A stretch of 64,000 nucleotides of DNA from Guadua angustifolia (GCA_036346375.1 CM070508.1:36166862-36230861); one strand, 5' to 3'; counted from the first letter of the stretch, positions 34,451 through 47,985 are shown. The notes: generated by a model not told the origin, from the letters alone. Program-made: numbers and translations.

Positions 34451-36119
34451 TGAAAGACCATGTGGAGGTCTATCCTTGGGTGTGATGTGTAATTGACAAG
34501 ATTTGAGATTGGTTTGATTTGAAATTGAGTTTGATTTGAATTGGATCTTCAAATTGAAGCAATTTGACTGTTGGTTGCTTTTCCCAGTGCTACCGGCCTT
34601 GGGGTGGTAGCACCAGACCTTTGAGAGAAATTATGATTGATTAATGATTTTGGGATAATCATTGAATATATGTGTGGGCATTGCTATGTGAAAGGTTTTT
34701 CCTTGTCTTTATGGTTGTAGGGCGACGGTGCTAGGTCATGATGAGGCGGAGGATGACCAGGACTTGGTGAGGAGCGTCGGAGGTCCAGACGGTCGGGAGA
34801 TCGCCGAAAGATGATCGGAGATGGAGTCCGGGTAAGCTAAGGAGACACGAAAAGGAGGAGATGCTAACTAGACGGCGCGTGGATCAAGGAAGGCCATCGG
34901 ATTGCGGTCTAGTTGATAGGTTAGCAGGTCTAGGTAGTATGCTTTGAAAACCATGCAAGAAACCCGGTATGTGTGTGGGTTTTGGGTTAGCCCTTGCATG
35001 GCTGTGTGAGTGGGCAAATTCTCGCCCTTAGATGAGTTCTCTAGTGTTGAGGGCTGTATCCAAGGGTGGTAGGTGGCCCAAGAGTAGTATAAATAGGGGT
35101 GGAGGGGTAGCCTTTTCCTCTTGAAGGTTGTAGAGGTTTTTGTACTCCTTTGAGCTTTGCCCACCTTGTTGTGAGGCTTTGTAAACCTCTTCTTTCTAGA
35201 AATGCAAATATTTTTCATTCATGCTTCAATTTACATTACGCACTTACTTTATGTCTTAAGTTCATCATTTAAATTCAGCATTTAAATTCCTGCAATTTAC
35301 TTTCTCGTAATTTACTTTATTGCAATTTGGATTTGCCTCCCCTCCTTCTAAATTCTGATCTTGGATGTTTTGAGCGTCTTCATATGGTTTTACATCTCTT
35401 TTGCACTCTAGGATAGAGTAGAGATCATCTTTTCTGTCAAGTTGCAACTCTGTCCAGAACTTATTCTTCGCGCAGCAGTCAGTATTTGATTTTTATAAAA
35501 ATCTATAAAAATCCTTTTTAAGTGATTCTTACTGAAGAAGGTGTATAACTCTCATATCCATCTATAGAAAAATTTTGGAGTCCACTTGTTACACCTTTTA
35601 CGCGTCATGAGGTGAATACCGAGCCCTAAACTTTCTGCTTGAAGTTTTTGACTATCTGTGTTATTTGATTTTTGGTGATTTTTATGTAAGTATTTTTGAG
35701 GTGAAATTTAGTGGAGTTCTTCAAGACTCATTTTCTCTTGTGGACAAAAATTCTCAAATTTTTTTGAGGATGAGAAACCCACCAACCACATGTTCAAATT
35801 GAGGACAGTCTCTGGAAATTCTTTTTTTTGCTTTTCTGAAAGTGACTTTTGTGATTTGAATTGATCTCTTTTCTAAAAGCAAGAGTTGAATTGATTCCTT
35901 TTTATTTGGATACTAGACAACCAGGATTGTGACTCAAAAATCCCCACATATTCTATGGTACTCATCCATACAAGCTAAGGGTATACATAGTTGTTTAGTT
36001 GTTCGGGTTTTTCACGATTTCCTTTGCGCGATCCTTTCGAGGTATTAGTTGGAGTATTTTGGAAGAAAATTTTATTTGTGACCATTCACCCCCCCTCTGT
36101 TCGCCATCTCGATCCTTCA
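34451..36119 (+). repeat. 5' LTR of the copia element (1669 bp)
   Basis: Begins TGAAAGACCATGTGG and ends CGATCCTTCA. A TATA-like AGTATAAATAGGGGTGG lies near 35083-35100, a likely promoter position. It differs from the 3' LTR by many scattered substitutions and small indels, so the insertion is not recent. Confidence 0.92.
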
Positions 36120-36121
36120 AT

Positions 36122-36133
36122 TGGTATCAGAGC
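36122..36133 (+). other. primer binding site of the copia element
   Basis: TGGTATCAGAGC, complementary to the 3' end of initiator tRNA-Met, two bases inside the LTR. Confidence 0.9.
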
Positions 36134-36174
36134 CGGTTTTGCTCTTCCATAGATCTTGACCGGTCTCGAGAGCC

Positions 36175-38481
36175 ATGGCGACAGACAAGTATTCCACCAA
36201 GCCTCCCATCTTTTGCGATGTCAATTTTCCTTTTTGGAAGTCCCGGATGGAGTCATACATCACTGCCCAAGGCTTCCTGATATGGCAGAAGGTGAAGCTC
36301 CCATATGAGGTTCCTGCCGATGAGAACGTCATGGCTGGCAATATGGCTGACGTTGAGGCAAATGCTAAGGCGAGGAACATTCTCATACAGGGGCTCAGCC
36401 GTAGTGGGTATGATCGGATCTCTCACCTGCGATTCGCTCATGAGATTTGGGTGACCCTCGATGCATACCATGAGGGCACTACCCAAATCAAGACCGTGAG
36501 GCAGGATCAATACAAGCGTGAGTACAACAAGTTTGAACAACACGCTGGTGAGAGTCTTGACGAGTGTTTCAGTCGATTTACAAAAATTTTGAGTGATCTC
36601 CGAGCAGTTGGTTGCACATACCATGACTCGAACAATGCTCGACACTTCTTGACCGCACTTGATCTTCGTGTTTGGGAGATGAAAGTGACTACCATCAAGG
36701 ACACTACCGACTTGTCGACCTTGACTCTTGACAGGCTTTATTCCCGACTCAAGACTCATGAGATCGACGCCGTCTCTCACAAGACGAAATCACAGTCGAT
36801 GGCCTTGGTCACTAATCCCATTGGATCTTCTCTTGATTCTTATGTTGGTTTTTCCCTCTGGAAAAATTTCCAGAAACTGAGCTTGCTCTTTTAGCTCGCA
36901 AGTTTTCTCATGCCTACAAGAGGGTGAGAGAGGAAGAGAGGTGGTGGGATCACCTGCTTCGAATGTGGCCGCCCCAACCAAATTCAAGTGAATTGTCCCA
37001 AATTGGAGAAGGGTAAGAACGACTCCGGCGGTTCTTGCAAGAATGACTACATCGACAAGAACCGCAACAAGAAGCCTCTAGTTCATGAGCTGGCGCACGA
37101 GAAAAAGTACCACAACTTCTCGAAGAACAAGAAGCTCTTCCACCGCATCCTCGCCACCCTCGACGACATCAACCTCTCCGACACGGAGACATGGAGCGAC
37201 GAAGGCGAGGATGATCCGCAAGAGAAGAAAGGCGGCGACGACTTCTCCAGCATGTGCTTCATGGCAGACATCAACGACATCAGCGACTCCGAGCTCTACA
37301 ACGATTCGAACGAGGTACCTTCCTATGACCAACTCAATGAAGCTTTTTGCAAATTAGGAAAATTTCATGCTAGAGCTAGGTGTATGGAGCTTGAGAAGGA
37401 AGTAGGTACATTGACTCGGGAGTTAGCTTCTCTTAGATCTTCTCCCTCCCGAGTCACTGATGACTATTCTTTGTGTGATGCTTTGCCTGTAGAGTTTGAG
37501 AACCTAAGGACTTTGCATGATAGTGTGCAAACTGAACTTGAAAGTCTTAGGTTGAAGAATGCTAGCACTTGTACTGTTGATATTTCCTCTCTAGATGCTA
37601 GTTTTCTTCATGCTTATGCTACTCCTTCATGTGATAATTGCCCTAAGTTACTTGCTGAAATTGATGCCATGAGCGCTCATCTTAGGAAGCTTTTTTCTAG
37701 AAACGATGAACTTGAAATGCATGCTTCTAAGGACCCTGTCAGCTCATGTGAGGGCTGTAAGAAACTAAAACTTGACAATGAAGCTTTAAATGTCAAGTGT
37801 GCTAAACTTGATAAGGACTTACTAGATAAGTCACTTAAAAGTTGCTTGCATTGTTCTGTGATTGAGGGGGACTTGGATAAAATCCAAGTCGAACTTAGGA
37901 AGAAGTTAGAAAACCAAACCCATAGGATTAGAGAAGCTCCTTGCGTTTCTTGTGAGGCCCTCAAGATTGAGGCAGCCGTGCTAAGGGAGAAAAATACACG
38001 TACTGGTGTTTCTTCTTCTCTTTCTTGTTCTTCTTCTTCCTCTTACCCCTATTCTTCATGTGCCTCTCTCTTACGGGAGTGCGAGTATCTCATGAGCACT
38101 CTCGAGAAGTTTGTAGGAGGTAAGAAAAAGCTAAATTTCATTCTAGACCAATCAAAAATTAGCAGATTTAATCAGGGTCTAGGATTTGACTACTTGGATC
38201 ACGCTAGGACTCATCCTCCTACAATTGTGCGTGGCTCCAAGAGTGGAGAGATTGTGGTAGCTCCCAGGGTGAGTACCACCGTGTTTAGGTCTGCTGGGGT
38301 TGTCCATGGGACTTCTGAGCAGAAGGGTGCTTCTACTTTCACTTTTGCCTCTAGCAAGGCGAAGTATTCATGCACCTTTTACAAGAAGGATGGTCAACTA
38401 GTAGATTTTTGTTTTAAACACACCAAGATTACCAGGCGTGAGCGTGTTTCTGCTTTTAGGGGTATTCAGGGTCATACCTAG
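36175..38481 (+). pseudogene. gag of the copia element with long coiled-coil extension
   Basis: ATG 36175 opens a copia Gag (FPFWKSRMESYI, YDRISHLRFAHEIW). A local frameshift between about 36860 and 36945 produces a stop at 36892-36894, after which the original frame returns. The zinc knuckle at 36955-36996 reads CFECGRPNQIQVNC: the metal-binding His of the CCHC pattern is Gln here. The frame then continues open to 38479-38481, about 490 residues of acidic and coiled-coil sequence with regularly spaced Cys pairs (CDNC, CEGC, CLHC, CVSC), a Ser-rich patch (~38005-38055) and a second Cys/His patch (CTFYKKDGQLVDFCFKH). Sirevirus Gag proteins carry long extensions of this sort; what this one does is unknown. 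Confidence 0.8.
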
Positions 38482-41400
38482 ACTCTGAGTGCTCCTAAAG
38501 CACACACTGCTACTAGATAGGGTAGAGAGTTGCCTGTTTTTGGGCAGCGTCCAGGACTCGTTTTCATGCTGTTCAGTCGAGTTTTAGTCCTGGAGTTGCT
38601 CATGGCCAGTCTTTCCGCCGTCCTTTTGATATTCCTCATTTTTCCCATCGAGGTAGATATTAGCGACATGAGGTGTTTTTAGGTAGGAGATTTAGGCAGC
38701 CTCGTTGGGATGGTCTAGCCTTTGCACCACGGCGGGCCAAACCAGTGATAGCTCCTACATCTTCTAATAGAGTTGCTTCTTCTGATCTTGTGAAAGTCGA
38801 GCGTCAGAGAGACACTAGAGTCCAGTCTTCTTCTTCTGTGGCTGGTACTTTGAGACGTTGTGTGATTCAGTATTGGGTTCCCAAGTCCTCACTTTATCCC
38901 AGTACTGAGTCTTCTCTCTCTCTTTTGACTTGATCAGGTTCGTCGGATAGGGAAGGGAGATGTTTGGATTGTTGACTCCAGTTGTTCTCGCCATATGACC
39001 GGAGAGTCCCGTTGGTTTTCTTCCCTAGTCCGAGCCCCAGTGATGAGTTGATCACTTTTGGGGATGCTTCTTTAGGTAGAGTCATTGCTAAAGGTACCGT
39101 CTGCATTAATGAAAATTTTATTCTTAAGGACGTTGCCTTAGTGAGTAAGCTGCAATATAATTTGCTTTTTGTTTCTTAGCTTATCGATGACTCTTTCGAG
39201 GTAAGCTTTAAGAGTAATGCTTGTAGAATCATTGATTCATTAGGAGAGTTAGTTTGCAGGATTCATAGATTTAGGAGAGTTTTTCGTGCTGATTTTTCTG
39301 TTTCTTCTGGAGACTCTCTTCGATATTTGATTGCTTCTGAGTCCTGTGATCTCTCCTTCTAGCATAGGAGACTTGGTCACATTGGCTTTGATTATTTGAC
39401 CAGAGTTAGCAGCCGCGATCTTATTCGTGGTTTGCCCAAACTCAAGATGGTCAAATATTTAGTTTGCTCTCCCTACCGACATGACAAGATGGTTACTGCT
39501 TCTCATCCTCCAGTCACCGTAGTGATGACTGATGCACCAGGACAGCTTTTACATATGGACACTGTTGGTCCAGCTAGAGTGCAGTCAGCAGGAGGGAAGT
39601 GGTATGTCCTTGTCATTGTTGAGTACTTTTCGAGGTATTCTTGGGTATTTTTCATGGCCTCAAAGAATGAGACTTTTTCTCACTTCAAGGGATTTGTCAG
39701 TAGGTTGTATATTGAGCTCCTAGGTGCATTACGAGCTATACGCTGTGATAATGGCACCGAGTTCAAGAATTCTTACTTTGAGAGTTTCAATGTAGAGTCT
39801 GGTTTAGAGCATCAGTTCTCTTCTCCCTACATCCCTCAGCAAAATGGCGTAGCGGAAAGAAAGAACAGGACCCTAGTTGAGATGGCCAGGATGATGCTAG
39901 ATGAGTACAATACTCCTAGAAAGTTTTGGGCTGAGGCTATAGCTACTGCTGGTCATGTTTCCAATCGCGTTTTCTTGAGAGCATATTTGCATCGCACTTC
40001 TTATGAGTTGAGGTATGGGCGAAAGCCTAGTGTTTCTCATTTTTGCGTTTTTGGTTGCAAGTGTTTTATCTTGAAGTCTGGTAACCTAGATAAGTTTGAA
40101 TCTCGTTCTTCTTGTGGTATCTTTCTAGGTTACTCGACTTCCTCTTGTAGCTATAGGGTCTGGAGTTGTGATGCGAATAGGATCATAGAGACCTGTGATG
40201 TGACCTTTGATGAGGCTAGCCCAGGAGCTAGACATAATATTTCAGGCTCTTCTTATCCCTCCGAGACCATATTTGTAGAGGATGTGGATGATGTAGATGA
40301 TGGTGTTCCACTTGATCCAATCCCCTCTACACCTGAGGTGCCTCTTGTTTCCATTTCTGCACCTGAGGAAGACCAGCTCTTGCCTTCAGACTCTCCTTCA
40401 ACGAGTGGCTCTGTTCCTTCCTCTTCTGCTCAAGAGGTAGAGGCTACTTCTACTTCTGGTCCTCCTCGTCACATTCAACGTTCTCATCCACCTGAGCAGA
40501 TCATTGGTGATCTATTTGAGCGTGTTACGCGCTCAAAATCAGGCTTATCTTCTTTTTGTCTTCACTCTGCCTTTGTTGCCGCTTTTGAGCCAAAGGATAT
40601 TACTCATGCATTATCCGATGAATCATGGATTAATGCTATGCATGAGGAACCGGAAAACTTTGAGAGGAACAAAGTCTGGCAGCTTGTAGAGCCCCCATTT
40701 GGTCATAATGTCATTGGGACCAAGTGGGTGTTCAAAAATAAGCAGAGTGAGGATGGGGTTGTCATTCGCAACAAGGCTAGGCTAGTTACATAGGGCTTCA
40801 CTCAGATTGAAGGTCTTGACTTTGAGGAGACCTTTGCCCCTGTAGCTAGACTAGAGACGATTAGAATCCTGCTTGTATTCTCTGCATCCTAGGGCTTCAA
40901 GCTCTATCAAATGGATGTTAAGAGTGCCTTACTCAATGGCTTCATTGAGGAAGAGGTGTATGTCAAGCAACCTCTAGGATTTGAGAACCCCAAATACCCG
41001 AACCATGTCTACAAGCTTTCCAAGGCCGTGTATGGACTTAAGCAGGCCCCTAGAGCTTGGTATGAGAGGCTTAAGTCCTATCTTCTCAGTCATGCTTTCA
41101 AAATGGGTATAGTAAACAAAACTCTATTCATCAGACACCAGGATCTCATTTCCTTCTTGTCCAAATTTATGGGGACGATATTATCTTTGGTGGCTCATCT
41201 CAGTCTCTTGTGTCTCATTTTTTCTGAGGTGATGAGCACAGAATTTGAGATGAGTATGATGGGTGAGTTGAGCTACTTCCTCGGCTTCCAAATCAAGCAA
41301 ACTCGGGAGGGTACTTTCCTCCACCAAGGTAAATACACTCGGGACCTCCTGAGGCGGTTTGATATGTCTGATGGGAAGCCTGTGATGACTCCTATGGCCA

Positions 41401-42127
41401 CCACTGCTGTCCTCGAGCCCGATGAGGATGGTGAGCCTGCTAATCAAAAGGAATTTCGGAGCATGATTGGCTCTCTCTTGTATATTACTGCCTCGCAGCC
41501 GGACATACACTTTGTTGTGTTTATGTGCGCTCGCTTTCAGGCTTCTCCTCGCGTCTCTCATCGTCAGGCGGTGAAGCGCATCTTCAGGTACCTTCGAGCT
41601 ACCATTAATTATGGTATCTGATACTCTTCTTCCCCTTGTCTATCCCTTAGAGTCTTTTCCGATGCTGACTTTGCTGGCTATAGGATAGATAGGAAGAGCA
41701 CTTCTGGCACTTACCAATTCATTGGCACTTCTCTTGTTTCTTAGTCATCTAAGAAGCAGTCCGAATCGCATGATCCATCACCGAGGTCGAGTATGTTCTT
41801 CTGACCGATTCTTTGTAGCAGTGCTCTGGATGAGATCGACCTTGCGGGACTTTGGGTTAGAGATAGAGAGTGTTCCACTTTTCTGTGATAACACTTCTGC
41901 TATCTGCATTGCAAAGAACCCAGTGCAGCATTCCCAGACCAAGCACATTGATGTTAGATATCACTTCCTTAGAGACCATGTGGTGAAAGGAGATATAGTG
42001 CTCTAGTTCGTGGAGAGTGACCACAAGTTGGCCGATATCTTTACCAAGCCTTTGGATAGCTCTAGGGTTGTTGCCTTGAGGAGTGAGCTTGGATTTTTTC
42101 CCTTACAGCCTTCTGTGTGGGGGAGCT
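38482..42127 (+). pseudogene. pol of the copia element: protease, integrase, RT, RNase H
   Basis: The protease is reached after frame breaks; WIVDSSCSRHMTG (38965-39003) is its active-site region. The GAG-pre-integrase motif HRRLGHIGFDYL starts near 39366. The integrase core (39530-39900) keeps its catalytic set: HMDTVGP, RCDNGTEF and NGVAERKN supply D, D and E. Reverse transcriptase starts near 40700 (GTKWVFKNK) with stops at 40790 and 40890. Its catalytic motif survives only in another frame as YGDD (41169-41180) because of a frameshift. RNase H (SDADFAGY, KSTSGTY) spans about 41655-42000 with stops and a frameshift. Translation ends near 42127. Confidence 0.88.
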
Positions 42128-43895
42128 GATCTGTATATTATGTATTATATTTTATTTCAGTTTTTCCTTTCTTTTGTATTGCTCTGGATGCTTATGGGTT
42201 TGATTCCTTAGAGTTATGAGTTCACTTCACTAAGACTTCTGGCATGTTTTGCATGGACCTCTCATCTTGTGCTTTAGGTTGCTATCATGCTTAATTAGCT
42301 GTTCTCTCTTCTCTCTAGGTTGAGTTCCCTCACAGTCTTATAAGTCTAGCAGGTGTTGGGCCCCCTAGGTAGACATGGCCTGTGTGCACTCCTTAGTTTG
42401 GGATCTAGAGGCAGCTTCCCTATGTTAGTCATTGGGGAAGATGAGAGCGAGTCTGAGCTGTAGTGTTCACTACCATCTTTTCTATGCTCTATAGCCACTC
42501 AGTTCACAGTTTCTTGACTTCTTCCCTCCATTCTGTGTTTTTGGCTTTAACTGAGTTCTTTTCGTCCATTCTTGAGCTTAATCTTGCTAATAACTCAATT
42601 TGAACCAGATTTGTGCTTAAAATGGAATCACATGTTTAGGGGGAGTTTAAGAATCTGTTTCATGCATTGCATATAGACTTGATTTTTCATTTTATGAGCT
42701 TTGTCTATTATGCAGATGATCCATGTTTCATTTTATACACCATGCTATATTATGAAGAAAATTACTTGCTTAGATATGTCTAAGTTCATTTATCTTGCTA
42801 AGCTTGCAAAATTTTTAAAAAAAAGCTTTAAAAGAAAAACTTGATAAAACATGTTGTATTTACTTGCTAAGTTTCTTCTCTAGGTGTATTTGCCAAGATT
42901 TGTGAAATTCTGGAATTCTTTAGAGTCCCTATAGCAACTTGGGTGAATCTTGTTTGATCCATACTTGAGTCCTTCACTAGCTTAACAATGAAAATGCTAA
43001 AATGAAAGTGAAGCAAAATTGACTCTTTTTGTGCGCATTAGACTCAACACCTCACATTCACAAGATGGCTTCTTATTGCACTTGAGATGAACTTAGAATG
43101 TGTTGTGTATGACCAAGATCATTCTCTTAAGAGTCCATCTTGAGATGACCGAATATGGCTTGAGTCAATTACTTTAAAAATGAAAAAAATATATGTGGGT
43201 AAAGAATGCAAATAATGTCAAACATTTGCACCCCACTACGTCTTTCAAAAATTCAAAGAAAAATTTACATACAATAAAAAAATATATATGCTCGAAGGAC
43301 TTTGTATGGACTTCTAGATTCCCCAAAGTGTTGAGTAGGTTGAACTCTACGTTTTCCATTTGATCCTTTGAATGGCTTTGCTTCTAGTTTTGAAACTAAT
43401 GACAAGTGTTGCTCATGTTCATTCTTGCTAAAAATGACATGGTTTCAATTAAATCTTGCTAGCACAATGTTTATTTGCACTTGGACATGCCTTAGCTTAA
43501 TCTATTTTTGCCATAGCTTAGCTTGGTGTCATAACTTGTCTTGTTGGTCACTTGGATAATCTTCAAAACTCTCTTAGGCTGCATTACTTGCATAAAAACA
43601 AAAAAAAGGAGGAGAAAAGAAAATGCCATCTTGATGCCTATATTGCCAAAAGGGGGAGAAATCATAGAAAAGGCATCATTTTGCATCTTGATTTATCTTA
43701 ATTCATATGATCTTTGTTAATCTTTGTTATCTTTTATAGATCATAAGTATTTCTAGTTGCCAACTTGGTCATATTCTTAATTTCTATTTCTTTGATCAAG
43801 TTTGGCTTTGCATTCAAATTGCTTTCTTCTCTTTATTCAAACTCAATACTTGTGTCTTTTCATGTGTTTGTCAATATACTCATCAAGGGGGAGAT
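42128..43895 (+). other. copia post-pol region with repeated PPT-like motifs
   Basis: Non-coding sequence between pol and the 3' LTR. G-rich PPT-like motifs occur at 42117-42126 (end of pol), 42638-42645, 43648-43659 and 43885-43895; the last, AAGGGGGAGAT, adjoins the LTR and is the functional candidate. Multiple PPT copies here are a known Sirevirus trait. No envelope-like ORF is visible. Confidence 0.7.
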
Positions 43896-45548
43896 TGAAA
43901 GACCATGTGGAGGTCTATTCTTGGGTGTGATGAGTAATTGACAAGATTTGAGATTGGTTTGATTTGAAATTGAGTTTGATTTGAATTGGATCTTCAAATT
44001 GAAGCAATTTAAGTGTGGTTGCTTTTCCCAGTGCTACTGGCCTGGGGGTGGTAGCACCAAACCTTTGAAAGAAATTATGATTGATTAATGATTTTGGGAT
44101 AATCATTGATTATATGTGTGTGCATTGCTATGTGAAAGGTTTTTCCTTGTCTTTATGGTTGCAGGGCGACAGTGCTAGGTCATGGTGAGGCGGAGGATGA
44201 CCGGGACTTGGCGAGGAGAGTCGGAGGTCCAGACGATCGGGATATCGCCGGAAGATGATCGGAGACGGAGTCCGAGCAAGCCAAGAAGACACGGAAAGGA
44301 GGAGATGCTAGCAAGACGCCGCGTGGATCAAGGAAGGCCGTTGGATTGCGGTCTAGTTGATAGGTTAGCGGGTCTAGATAGTATGCTTTGAAAACCGTGC
44401 AAGAAAACCCGGTATATATGTGGGTTTTGGGTTAGCCCTTGCATGGCTGTGTGAGTGGGCCAATCCTAGCCCTTAGATGAATTCTCTAGGGTTGAGGGCT
44501 GCATCCAAGGGTGGTAGGTGGCCCAAGAGTAGTATAAATAGGGGTGGAGGGGTAGCCTCCTACCCTTGAAGGTTGTAGAGGTTTTTGTGATCCTTTGAGC
44601 TTTGCCCACCTTGTTGTGAGGCTTTGTAAACATCTTCCTCCCATAAATGCAAATCTTTTTCATTCATGCTTGAATTTACATTACGCACTTACATTATGTT
44701 TTAAGTTCATCATTTAAATTCATCATTTAACTTCCTGCAATTTACTTTCTTGCAATTTGGATTTGCCTCCCATCCTTCTAAATGGTGATCTTGGATGTTT
44801 TGAGTGTGTTCATATGGTTTTACATCTCTTTTGCACTCTAGGATAGAGTAGAGATCATCTTTTCTTTCAAGTTGCAACTCTGTACAGAACTTGTTTTTCG
44901 CGCAGCAGTTAGTTTTTGATTTTTAAAAAAATCTATAAAAATCCTTTTTAAGTGACTCTTATTGGATAAGGTGCAGGACTCTCATATCCATCTTTAGAAA
45001 AATTTTGGAGTCCATTTGTTGCACCGTTTGGGTGTCATGAGGTGAATAGCGAGCCCCAAACTTTCTTCTCGAAGTTTCTGACTATCTGTACTATTTGATT
45101 TTTGGTGATTTTTATGTAAGTATTTTTTAGGTGAAATTTGGTGGAGTTCTTCAAGAATCATTTGCTCATGCGGAGAAAAATTCTCAAAATTTCTTGAGAA
45201 CCAAAAACCCACCAACCACCTGTTCTAATTGAAGACAGTATCTGGAAATTCTGCTTTTGCTTTTCTGAAAGTGACTTTTGTGATTTGAATTGATCTCCTT
45301 TCTAAAAACAAGAGTTGAATTGATTCCTTTTTATTTTGAACACAAGACAACCAGGATTATGACTCAAAAATCCCCACATATTCTATGGTACTCATCTGTG
45401 CAAGCTAGGGGTACACATAGTTGTCTAGTTGTTTGGGTTTTTCATAATTTTCTTTGCGCGATCCTTTCGATGTATTAGTTGGAGTATTTTGGGAAAATTT
45501 TTTATTTGCGACCATTCACCCCCCTCTGTTCGCCATCTCGATCCTTCA
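43896..45548 (+). repeat. 3' LTR of the copia element (1653 bp)
   Basis: Matches 34451-36119 from TGAAAGACCATGTGG to GATCCTTCA, including the AGTATAAATAGGGGTGG promoter-like sequence near 44530. It is followed directly by the second AAATT target copy. Confidence 0.92.
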
Positions 45549-45572
45549 AAATTTCACTAGTTTTCGGCAGGA

Positions 45573-46539
45573 TTTCTATCCTTGAGATGGATGTCCTGTG
45601 TTGAGCAGTTTGTCAAGGAAAAGCCCCGTGTATACCTATATCTCATATTTTGCAAATCTAGTCCTTCTTTCGTATATATATTTACAAAAATAGCCTCCTA
45701 CATCACCGCGGAGGATATGACAGACAACACCTGTTCTCTACTGCACTTGGGAAACATAGAATGTGACCAGCGCCGCTACAGTGCAGAAAGACATGTGCCC
45801 GTCTGCCCGTGCTTCTCCGCCCATTTGCCCATGCTGCCATGGTTTTTGGCCATCTCCTCTGCTCCCTAGCATGCTTTTCGCGATAGGGGAGAAGACTATT
45901 TTTATATATCCATACGTGAGGGAGTAAGATTTGAAAAAAAAAGGTTTAGGAGGCTAGGTAAGCAATGGTATCAAAGGAAATGCAGCGGCTGCAGAACTGA
46001 CAGAGATACAGAGCTTAACGTAAGGAGTCAGCAATCACCGTTATCATGATTTGGAAATAAAGGCTCTAGAAGATGTAAACCATGGTGAAGTTTAAAGCAG
46101 CTGTGCCTCTACAGTGGAGTGCAGGACCTTGTAAACAGGACAGCATGGCATCCTCTTTTGCAGCAGCTACCAAAGAAAACCAGAACTGGATTCCTCGAAT
46201 TCGATTCACACACACACAAAAGAATCTTCAAATTCTTTACTTTTCTTTTTAATCATCAAATTCCCTTCATCGAGGTGGAACTGTTCTTTCTTCCCTTCTC
46301 TGAGGATGGCATCATCCCTACAGAATACAGATAAACCTACGCATGGATACGATATGTGAATTAAAAAAGTATCTCAGGTGCAGGGAATCCTCTCTCATAA
46401 TCAAGCGATCAGACGAATTGGACACTACAATTTTCTTGCGTTCCAGTACATTTTGCTCTGAACCAGCTGGATAAGATGCTAGAATCAGAAAGGCTGGCTC
46501 TGGATCTGCATTGTACCTTGGTGACTCCCACTAGACTGA
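45573..46539. other. no gene seen
   Basis: Intergenic sequence. A short CA run lies near 46208-46220. Open frames at 45582-45869 and 46119-46334 have no recognisable domain. Confidence 0.45.
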
Positions 46540-47873
46540 TTACTTCATTGGTTAGCTCCTGCACCTCATTGGAATTGCCACTGGACACACAGCCAAAAAC
46601 GGAAATAGAGTCGATGTAGCGTGTTACTACGGTTGTAGTCGTATTAGCCTGCACCTCCTCCAACAACTCCTCATAACCGTCACAGATTATGGATTGTCCT
46701 TGTCATCGTCGTCAGTTGCAGATCATCCTAGCATTGAAGCTTTGTAGCAATGCTTCCAAGATATCCACACGTACAAGGAAGGAACGCAACACTCTGGAGT
46801 GTTAGTGCCGGCTATGCGGTTTTGGGCAAAAGAGGTGTGATGGCTAGGGATTCGGAAATTGCAAATTCCTATGAAGTCTCTTAACCTTAAAGCCACCACC
46901 CCTTCCTTTTATATAGACGGCCCACAACGGGTCTCTATATTAGAGGCCTGTTAAGAATTTGAAGCCCATTACAATTTGGATCATCATCTAAATTAAGTTC
47001 TAACCCTTTAAGCATATAATCTTATAGGTTCAAATCTACTTAGACATGGCCCGAGTACTCTTATTCGTCCATTAATTGGTAATGGTCCCTAGTAAGATGT
47101 GTCGACTCCCAAATATACATAAAGATCAAATCAGACCAAGCTTAACAATGCTTAGTTACATGTATTTTCCTTTGCCTCTTGATATCGGTCAAACTCAAGG
47201 CGAGTATGTACCATCCTTGTTTAGTTAGCTTGATCACTCTTTTTAGATTACGTGACTCAGAATCTCCGACTAAGGTTAACTCTTTAACCGTCAGTAGTAT
47301 GGTCATATATTTTTGAAATCCGACCACTCGAGAGGTCTAGAGATATCTCTTCTATTGTATCAAGGGGCAAATCTCATCTTGATCGACCATGCCTCGCGAC
47401 ATGCTTCACAATAAACTCGAAAGCCACTTTTATAACTACCCAATTATGGAGTAGTGTTTGGCAACCCCTAAGTAAGTCATTACACATCTCGAGTATATGC
47501 ATCCTAAAGATATATCATACATATTGTATATGAGACTAACTGACCACAAGTATGATTACAATATTCTCGCAGTATCTCATGCTGGGTCAATTTAACTTTA
47601 TGTTCTCTAACATATGTTCATATTATTCGTTTGATATCTCTATATTCATGACCTTTGAAACATAGTTATCAACCAATATATGTGTCTTCGTATATTTATC
47701 GACTAAAGCATCACTTTAGAATAATTATCATAAAGTCATATATAGAGTTTTACTAACAAGTCACATATTTGCTAATAAATAATAATGACATTATTGAAGA
47801 AATAAGATAATAAATCATGAACATAAAGAAATATAATTATCTTTATGATTATCTCTAAGTCATATCTCCAACA
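46540..47873 (-). repeat. copia-type LTR, - orientation
   Basis: Read on the - strand from 47873 it starts TGTTGGAGATATGAC, the start typical of a grass copia LTR. A TATA box (CTATATAAAAGG) lies near 46910, upstream of a GGGTGGTGGCTTTAAGG segment. It aligns over most of its length with 53351-54705 in the opposite orientation. The 3' limit and target duplication were not resolved. No internal retroelement genes are attached, so it is probably a solo or truncated LTR. Confidence 0.65.
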
Positions 47874-47985
47874 GCCAGACTTATATTGATTATATGGAAT
47901 AACCAGCTGCTAAGAGAATAGCATACATGTCGGAAGTAATGTATCTGAATGTAAAATAAAAACTGGACCTGTACGTAGTTTGCTG

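Larger units (their letters stand above)
34451..45548 (+). mobile_element. Ty1/copia retrotransposon, Sirevirus-like
   Basis: Complete element: LTRs 34451-36119 and 43896-45548, PBS directly after the first, PPT before the second, and a perfect 5 bp target duplication AAATT (34446-34450 and 45549-45553). Integrase precedes reverse transcriptase, the copia order. The long coiled-coil Gag extension, the PBS context ATTGGTATCAGAGCC and several PPT-like motifs downstream of pol point to the Sirevirus lineage (inference from known traits). Stops and frameshifts in every domain make it inactive. Confidence 0.92.

Noticed and set aside
37078..37332. Minus-strand and alternate-frame ORFs across the copia gag extension
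   Set aside because: Shadows of the long + strand frame at 36988-38481.
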